Positions 59,039 to 64,000 of a stretch of 64,000 bases of DNA are shown in pieces. Positions within the stretch are counted from its first letter, which is position 1; every line of letters starts with the position of its first letter. Under the pieces are notes generated by a model. That model was not told where the DNA came from. It searched no databases and saw only the letters and a list, made by a program, of their open reading frames with translations. Made by a program: the position numbers and the translations under genes. Source of the stretch: CAZNYG01 sp964577205 (GTDB lineage Bacteria > Elusimicrobiota > Endomicrobiia > Endomicrobiales > CAIRNS01); assembly GCA_964577205.1 (NCBI GenBank), contig CAZNYG010000002.1:5300-69299 (forward strand), written 5' to 3'.

Positions 59039-60122
59039 ATTCGCTTTTCTTTACCATCCCTACGACCTGGACAGCCTATACGTCAAAGGCATCATAGAGC
59101 CTTCCGTAAGGAATAAAGACCGTCGTTTTGTGGAACGCACCCTGCGCTGGCTTCCTCCCATTAAGACCGAATCGACGGTCATTACGTCGAAGACCGGCGC
59201 TTCAGTCATCGGCGAAATGATACTGGTGCCTCTTATCTGCGATCAGATCATGAATATGGAACCTAAATTCGTCCTGGATAAAACAGTCAAGGGCGCGCAG
59301 CTTGCCGAGAATCTGGGAGCGCGCATCGCCGGCCTCGGGGCTTATCTCTCCCCTGTCGGAAGGCGGGGTGCGCTCGTGGCGAAAGCGGTCAGTATCCCTG
59401 TAACATCCGGCACGACTTACACGATAGCCACCGCGATAGACGCGACGATCCGGGCGGCGGAATATGCCGGCCTGCCCATCGGCGAGGCGACCGTTTCCAT
59501 AGTCGGCGCGACGGGAGCTATCGGCAGGGTGTGCGCGCAGGTGCTGTCGGAAAAAGTGAATAAGCTGATCCTCGCGGCGCGCACGATGGAGCGCCTTGAA
59601 ACGCTTCGCCGTGAGATCATTGAAACAAACGACGTCGCGGGAGAAATACTGTGCAACAACGATATCAAGGCAGCAGTCGGCGACAGTGATATTGTCGTGA
59701 TCTCCACGAACACGCCGCTGGAGATCCTCAGCGCGCGTGATTTTCCACCGGGGTGCATCGTATGCGATATATCGGTGCCGCATAACATTTCGCAGGAAGA
59801 CGCCCTGGGTTCTGATGTTCTTATCGTAGATGGAGGATTGGTACAGCCTTTTAGTGACGTAGATTTCCAGTATCTCGGGCTGCCTCCAAAGGTGGCCTAC
59901 GCGTGCCTTTCGGAAGTCATGCTCCTGGCGCTGGATGGACGGTTTGAGAATTTTTCCACCGGCGGCGGGATATCATACGGAAAAGTCCGGGAAATCCAGC
60001 GGATCGCCGATAAACACGGTTTTTCGCTCGCCCGGTTCAAAAGCTTCGGTGTTGCCGTAACGGATGAACAGATCGACAGGATCCGGAACGCGCGCGGATG
60101 CCGCAAAAGGCGCGCGTCCTGA
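59031..60122 (+). CDS. Long-chain acyl-ACP reductase-like enzyme (AAR family)
   Basis: A 363-residue protein resembling cyanobacterial acyl-ACP reductase, which reduces acyl-ACP to fatty aldehyde. Matching features: GNTHTAY-like SGTTYTIATA, the NADPH Rossmann loop SIVGATGAIGRVCAQVL (V158-G165), LILAARTMERLETLR, the segment IVCDISVPHNIS, and YACLSEVMLLALDGRFENFSTGG, aligning with the cyanobacterial region holding the catalytic Cys (here C292). Its overlap with a lipid-binding SRPBCC gene fits a fatty-acyl substrate. No aldehyde-deformylating oxygenase is nearby, so the end product could be aldehyde or alcohol. Substrate inferred, not shown. Confidence 0.75.
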   Translation: MDKFAFLYHPYDLDSLYVKGIIEPSVRNKDRRFVERTLRWLPPIKTESTVITSKTGASVIGEMILVPLICDQIMNMEPKFVLDKTVKGAQLAENLGARIAGLGAYLSPVGRRGALVAKAVSIPVTSGTTYTIATAIDATIRAAEYAGLPIGEATVSIVGATGAIGRVCAQVLSEKVNKLILAARTMERLETLRREIIETNDVAGEILCNNDIKAAVGDSDIVVISTNTPLEILSARDFPPGCIVCDISVPHNISQEDALGSDVLIVDGGLVQPFSDVDFQYLGLPPKVAYACLSEVMLLALDGRFENFSTGGGISYGKVREIQRIADKHGFSLARFKSFGVAVTDEQIDRIRNARGCRKRRAS

Positions 60123-62312
60123 TGTGGTATTTCTTTGCGGTTTCTTCCCTGCTGGCCGGCATCATATGCGGTTTTTTGGGAATATTCGTTTACGGGAAGC
60201 ACCGGGAGCATGAGCATAACAGGACGTTCGCTGTCGTCAGTATCCTCATTGGGATCTGGAGTCTTTTTCCCTTCGTGACCGCGATCGCTCCTGATCCTGC
60301 TTCCGCTCTCCGCAACGGTCGTATAGTTTATCTTGCGGCATTGTTCGCGCCCGCCGCCTTCTTTCATTTCGTTTTCACGATCCTCGGTGTTTTTAAGCGT
60401 AAGATCATCCGCCGCGCGATCTATGCCTTTTACGCCGTTTCGCTGCTCTTCCTGCCTTTCCTGTTCTCCCCTCATCTCATCAGGGGGGTCATAGCCCGCT
60501 CTCCCGGTTCGTCCGTGGTCCCCGGCCCCCTGTATCCGTTCTACATCGCATTTTTCATCGCGCTGTGCCCTTACGCGATCTATCAGATGTACGTGATCTA
60601 TCGTTCGTCGAGCGGCTACCGCAAGGAACAGCTCAAATTCCTTTCGCTGGGGTTTTTTGTCGCCATGGTCGCCGGTGGCATGCATCTTTTTTCGGCGTAC
60701 GCGCCTATCGAGGTCATACCGCACGACCTGTTGCTGATCGCATGGGCATGCATCATCGCGTACGCGATAGTCAGGCATAAATTTCTCGATATCCGCACAG
60801 TGCTTACGAACGCCGGCATATTCCTTCTTCTGTACACACTGGTCCTGGGTATACCTTTCTGGCTGGGATTCGGGCAGGGACGATGGAAACTTTCGACATT
60901 CCTCATGGCGGTGCTGGCCAGCGGGGGGCCGTTCATTTATCTGGGTCTGAAAAAGAAAGCGGAAAATATCCTTCTTGCCGAGCAGAAAAGATACCAGAGG
61001 GTCCTCCTTCAGGCGTCGGAAGGGATGGTACGGCAGCATAGTCTCGATAAGTTGCTGAAACTGATCGTCCATATCATCAAGAGGGCGGTGCAGCTGGATT
61101 ACGCGGCGGCTTATATTGACGACNNNNNNNNNNGAAGAAAAGGTGTTCCGCCTGCACAACGCGCGGACGTCCGGCGGGCAGCTGCCCGTCGTAACGTTCA
61201 CGTACGATCATCCGTTCGTGCGGTATATCGGCAAGGAAAGGGCGCCGTTCACTTTTGAGGAAATACCGCCTTCGATAAAGACGATGCTTCCGGAAGACCT
61301 GAACCCGCAGTTGATCATACCTTCTTTCACGCAGGACCGGCTGCTGGGATTTCTTCTCCTGGGAGAGAAAAAGAACAAGACGCTCTTTTCACAGGACGAC
61401 TTTTCGGTTTTTAAAACGCTGTCGAACCAGGCCGCCCTGGCGCTGGAGAACTGTCTGTTCATGCGGGAATTCAAGCAGACGCAGGAACGGCTGTTCAACG
61501 CCGAAAAGCTGGCTTCCGTCGGCGGCATGGCGGACGGGCTGGCCCACCAGATAAAGAACCGCCTGAACCAGTTTTCCCTGGCGGGCGGGGAGATGGTCCT
61601 TGAGATCGACGAAATGAAACAGAAGGAGAGCGAGGTTCTTGCGGCCAATCCCCGGATTGGGAAAAACCTGGATTATCTCAGGACATGCGCGACGTCCATA
61701 ACCGACAATGTCAAAAAGACCTTAAGCATCGTGCAGGGGATACTGAATTTCGCGCGCACGGAAAAGAAGGACAGCTATTTCGGCGAATTCTCTTTGAGAG
61801 AAATAATCGGCCACTGCGTGGAGCTGCTGAAAGTGAAACACCAGATCGCGTCGTTCCCCCTGACCGTTGAGATCCCCGAAAATGACACGCTCTACGGGGT
61901 CAAGGCCCAGATCATGGACTCGCTGTACAATCTTATGGACAACGGATACGAAGCGATCCGGGAAAAGATCGAATACCGGCTTTCCGCCGAAGAACGGGAT
62001 CATTTTTCGCCGGAGATACGTCTTTCGCTGGAGGTGAAGGAGAAGGCCTTCCTGATCGCCATACGTGACAACGGGGTGGGCATAAAAGAAGAGAACAAAG
62101 CGAAAATATTCTCGCCGTTCTTCACGACAAAACCATCCAGCAAATCGGGATCGGGGATCGGCGCGTACGTCGTCCGGCGGATGATCGAGGAGAACCATCA
62201 GGGCAGGATCCGGTTCGAGTCGGAATACGGCCAGGGCACGACCTTCTATATCGAACTGCCGAAAAAAAAGTCTTTACCCGCGCCTGCCACCGACCGCCCG
62301 TCATTGACATAA
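60122..62312 (+). CDS. Membrane histidine kinase (7TM-GAF-HisKA-HATPase), interrupted by assembly gap
   Basis: One gene split by ten Ns. The left part (334 codons from ATG 60122, overlapping the reductase TGA) has seven or eight membrane segments, then a GAF domain start (LDKLLKLIVHIIKRAVQLDYAAAYIDD, partly quoted). The right part resumes in another frame at 61134 (EEKVFRLHNAR), with GAF remainder, the H-box LAHQIKNRLNQF, N-box NLMDNGYEA, G1 DNGVGIKEENKAKIF and G2 GSGIGAYVVRRMIEE. The apparent frame change is explained by the placeholder gap. It resembles PrsK-type kinases. No response regulator follows; receivers at 41186 and 44171 are candidates only by presence. Confidence 0.85.
61124..61133. 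other. Assembly gap (10 N)
   Basis: Ten Ns inside the histidine kinase gene. The true missing length must be a multiple of three if the gene is intact, so ten is a placeholder. Confidence 0.98.
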
Positions 62313-62389
62313 CCCCCCGCATTTAAGAGACTTTCACCTGACTGTATGATCACCGATCAGCGCTCCTGTCTTTTCAGTCCGAAAGGCGG

Positions 62390-62764
62390 TCAGCGGTCCA
62401 CTGCCGCCGAAGTGACGACGGCGTAGTAACCAAGATGCCGTATTTCAGCGATAGCGGCCGTAAAGTGTTCAATCGTACCGGGCGTGAGTATGCGTGCGCT
62501 TCCCTTTGCCGCTTGTCGCGGCGGTTCCCCGCCGCAGCCGGCCACGATTACTCCTTTATGTAACAGGTGTTCTATCCGGGGGTCATAAACCCGGTGTTCC
62601 ATGCGGCCTTCGATAAGCGAGGCCCACCCTGAACAGGCACCCGTGTCGACGCGATAAAAGAAAACAGTATTGCCCGTTTTTTCGGTTTCAGAGGTCACGA
62701 TAAGTGTCGTTCCCAGAAAAGCAACGAGTCCGGAAATCAGCAGCGCGTATTCGATCGGGGTCAT
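62390..62764 (-). CDS. Small membrane-anchored protein with Flp-pilin-like N-terminus
   Basis: A 124-residue protein starting MTPIEYALLISGLVAFLGTT: Glu5-Tyr6 followed by a hydrophobic helix, as in mature Flp-type pilins (GxxxxEY after cleavage). The soluble part has two Cys (DTGACSGW, VAGCGGEPP) and no family I recognise. A GAGG ribosome binding site precedes the ATG at 62764; a longer reading from 62812 would add a 16-residue basic leader but lacks the Gly cleavage residue. It could be a pseudopilin or an unrelated anchored protein. It is convergent with the histidine kinase. Confidence 0.6.
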   Translation of the reverse strand: MTPIEYALLISGLVAFLGTTLIVTSETEKTGNTVFFYRVDTGACSGWASLIEGRMEHRVYDPRIEHLLHKGVIVAGCGGEPPRQAAKGSARILTPGTIEHFTAAIAEIRHLGYYAVVTSAAVDR

Positions 62765-62973
62765 TTTCACGTTCCTCTCTTTCGTGTGATCACTTGGACG
62801 GGACCAAAACACGCAAAACCTGTATTCTTGGGAATATTAGGATATAATTTTGAAATTGCTGTGAAAAACGGGAAAAACAAATCTGAAAGTTCAGCGGCAG
62901 CGATCTGGCAGCCGGCGTGCTCGGTGGGGCGACTGTCCTGGTCGTGCGGTTTGATTAGAAGGCAAAGGAAGTA

Positions 62974-63003
62974 TTGCTCCAGTGGTTACTAATATTGTAT
63001 AAT
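62974..63003 (+). promoter_or_regulatory. Candidate promoter in the long gap before the OmpA lipoprotein
   Basis: TTGCTC (62974-62979), 18-base spacer, TATAAT (62998-63003). It would give a leader of about 260 bases. The gap 62765-63270 is AT-richer than its surroundings and holds no convincing gene besides the doubtful ORF at 63084. Confidence 0.4.
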
Positions 63004-63083
63004 TTCTCTGCCATTGCGTTTATGCCTGCGATAGCGGTCAACGCCGGTCCCGACTTTCACAAAACTTCGACTCTTCCCGAACG

Positions 63084-63236
63084 ATGGTGTTGCTTGCCCT
63101 TGGCCACCGGTCATACGCAGGCTATGCCGAGGCGCGGGTTTTTGAAGCGACAGGCGCTGGTTTGAGCGCGTGCTGGGTCCAGCTCGATGAATTTAATGTT
63201 CCAATGAAAATCAGAGAAGCGCGGGTGTCAGCGTGA
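63084..63236 (+). CDS. Doubtful small ORF
   Basis: 50 codons with GC-rich third positions and a protein-like sequence (RVFEATGAGLSACWVQLDEF), but no ribosome binding site and no family I recognise. It may be a remnant, since an overlapping frame upstream (62974-63165) has a signal-like hydrophobic start. Possibly one frameshifted gene. Confidence 0.25.
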   Translation: MVLLALGHRSYAGYAEARVFEATGAGLSACWVQLDEFNVPMKIREARVSA

Positions 63237-63270
63237 TACCAGCCTTCCCTTTAACAACAGGAGGATGCAA

Positions 63271-63903
63271 ATGAAGTTCAAACTCGCAGTGATTCTTTTG
63301 GCAGGAGCAGCGATGGCCGGCTGTGTTACGCCGGGTAAGAAAACGGCGTATGGAACGGGTATCGGCGCGGCGGCAGGAGCGGGCGTGGGCGCTCTCATAG
63401 GCAGTCAGTCCGGGCAGGCTGGCAAAGGAGCGCTTATCGGCGCGGCGGCAGGAGGCCTTTTGGGCGGAACGATCGGGAACCGCCTGGATAAACAGGCCCG
63501 TGAACTCGCGGCGCTCGCTGAAACACGCAGAACGGAAGAGGGGATCGTTACCACTCTTAAGAGCAACCTTCTTTTTGACACCGCCAAAGCCGACCTTAAA
63601 CCAGTCGCGCTGGACAGCGTGAACCAGATCGCCGACATAATCAAACAGTATCCCGAGGACAAGCTGATGGTCATCGGCTACACTGATTCCGTTGGAGCCG
63701 ACGATTACAACCAGCGCCTGTCTCTGCAGCGCGCGCAGGCCGTCCGCCTGGCGATGGTCGCCAGAGGCGTCCCCGCGTCATCCATAGAACCGGTAGGAAT
63801 GGGCGAAGCCAGCCCCATCGGCGACAACTCAACCGAAGCCGGCCGCGCGATGAACCGCCGCGTCGAGCTCCAGATCTCCGTCGACGAAACCAAAGTAAAA
63901 TAA
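63271..63903 (+). CDS. OmpA-family outer-membrane lipoprotein with glycine zipper
   Basis: A 210-residue lipoprotein. Signal peptide MKFKLAVILLAGAAMAGC with lipobox MAGC at Cys18. Residues 30-75 form a glycine-zipper membrane segment (GTGIGAAAGAGVGALIG, GALIGAAAGGLLGGTIG). The C-terminal OmpA domain (about 95-205) binds peptidoglycan: LLFDTAKADLKPVALDSV, VIGYTDSVGADDYNQRLS, RAMNRRVEL. A strong CAGGAGG ribosome binding site fits the ATG at 63271 rather than the one at 63265. It anchors the outer membrane to the wall, like YiaD/Pal-type proteins, and supports a diderm envelope. Confidence 0.93.
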   Translation: MKFKLAVILLAGAAMAGCVTPGKKTAYGTGIGAAAGAGVGALIGSQSGQAGKGALIGAAAGGLLGGTIGNRLDKQARELAALAETRRTEEGIVTTLKSNLLFDTAKADLKPVALDSVNQIADIIKQYPEDKLMVIGYTDSVGADDYNQRLSLQRAQAVRLAMVARGVPASSIEPVGMGEASPIGDNSTEAGRAMNRRVELQISVDETKVK

Positions 63904-63925
63904 TAAAAGGCAATAGTTCCAAAAC

Positions 63926-63978
63926 AATATCCCGCGTCCGCAGGGCCCCCGCCCCGCTGCCGCGGGATATTAAATTTT
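63926..63978 (+). terminator. Terminator-like hairpin after the OmpA lipoprotein
   Basis: AATATCCCGCG (63926-63936) pairs perfectly with CGCGGGATATT (63961-63971), followed by AAATTTT. Two GGGGACG words follow at the window end (63979-64000). Confidence 0.6.
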
Positions 63979-64000
63979 AGGGGACGAATTTGAGGGGACG

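Noticed and set aside
59897..61201. 434-codon minus-strand frame opposite the histidine kinase
   Set aside because: It runs through the N gap and mirrors the kinase membrane domain; no recognisable features.
60098..61258. Separate membrane protein ending after the N gap
   Set aside because: The reading beyond the Ns is out of frame; domain order shows one kinase gene.

Overview
The window looks like a contig from an uncultured, Gram-negative-type bacterium, probably a metagenome assembly because it holds a 10-N gap at 61124-61133. Signs of a diderm cell are a glycine-zipper OmpA lipoprotein, an exported AmiC-type amidase, a twitching-motility ATPase and surface-polysaccharide genes. Gene neighbourhoods resemble candidate phyla such as Omnitrophota; that placement is an inference, not something the sequence proves. 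Coding DNA is GC-rich at third positions, and many gene pairs are coupled by 4-base ATGA overlaps.

Layout: (1) 1-2543, the 3' end of a large unknown membrane protein, followed by decayed sequence with hairpins. (2) 2544-8692 on the minus strand: a TPR membrane protein, aroE, and the yacL-ispD-ispF-cysS-rlmB block that matches the classical Bacillus yac order. (3) 8810-13653: DUF4912 plus GH57 glucan branching enzyme, a GAF/HD-GYP sensor, rsmI. (4) 13666-18701: argC, argJ, then tsaC, ywlE-like phosphatase and glyA, the last broken by an in-frame TAG. (5) 18921-23005: WecA-type transferase, wecB, an RlmI-like methyltransferase, queF. (6) 23090-31461: murC-murB-ddl-ftsQ-ftsA-ftsZ, then pilT and pgeF. 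(7) 31498-40511: the aromatic set pheA-hisC-aroF-tyrA-aroA, then plsC-ispH-rpsA. (8) 40604-45254: mazG, two stand-alone receivers, tRNA-Leu(CAG), smpB, an exported beta-CASP metallo-beta-lactamase protein and a nitroreductase with a signal peptide. (9) 45331-47368: leuA behind what reads as a leucine attenuator. (10) 47394-55466: amidase, pepF, and a minus-strand operon of XRE-cupin regulator, M20-like protein, acetate kinase and a degenerate acetate kinase. (11) 55586-64000: membrane proteins, an LTA-synthase-like sulfatase, an operon of SRPBCC protein, acyl-ACP-reductase-like enzyme and histidine kinase, a pilin-like protein and the OmpA lipoprotein.

Two signals stand out. First, most intergenic gaps carry short low-complexity word repeats of at least seven kinds (for example TTCATTG, CTCATAAG, AGTGAGTA, CAAATCG, CAGTGACCAGT, AAAATGTAAAATG, CAGCTGTCAGC). 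They often come as inverted pairs able to fold into long hairpins; some run into the 3' ends of genes and one pair brackets hisC. Second, the acetate-kinase operon holds two enzyme-family members that have lost catalytic residues, under a regulator with a near-leaderless promoter.
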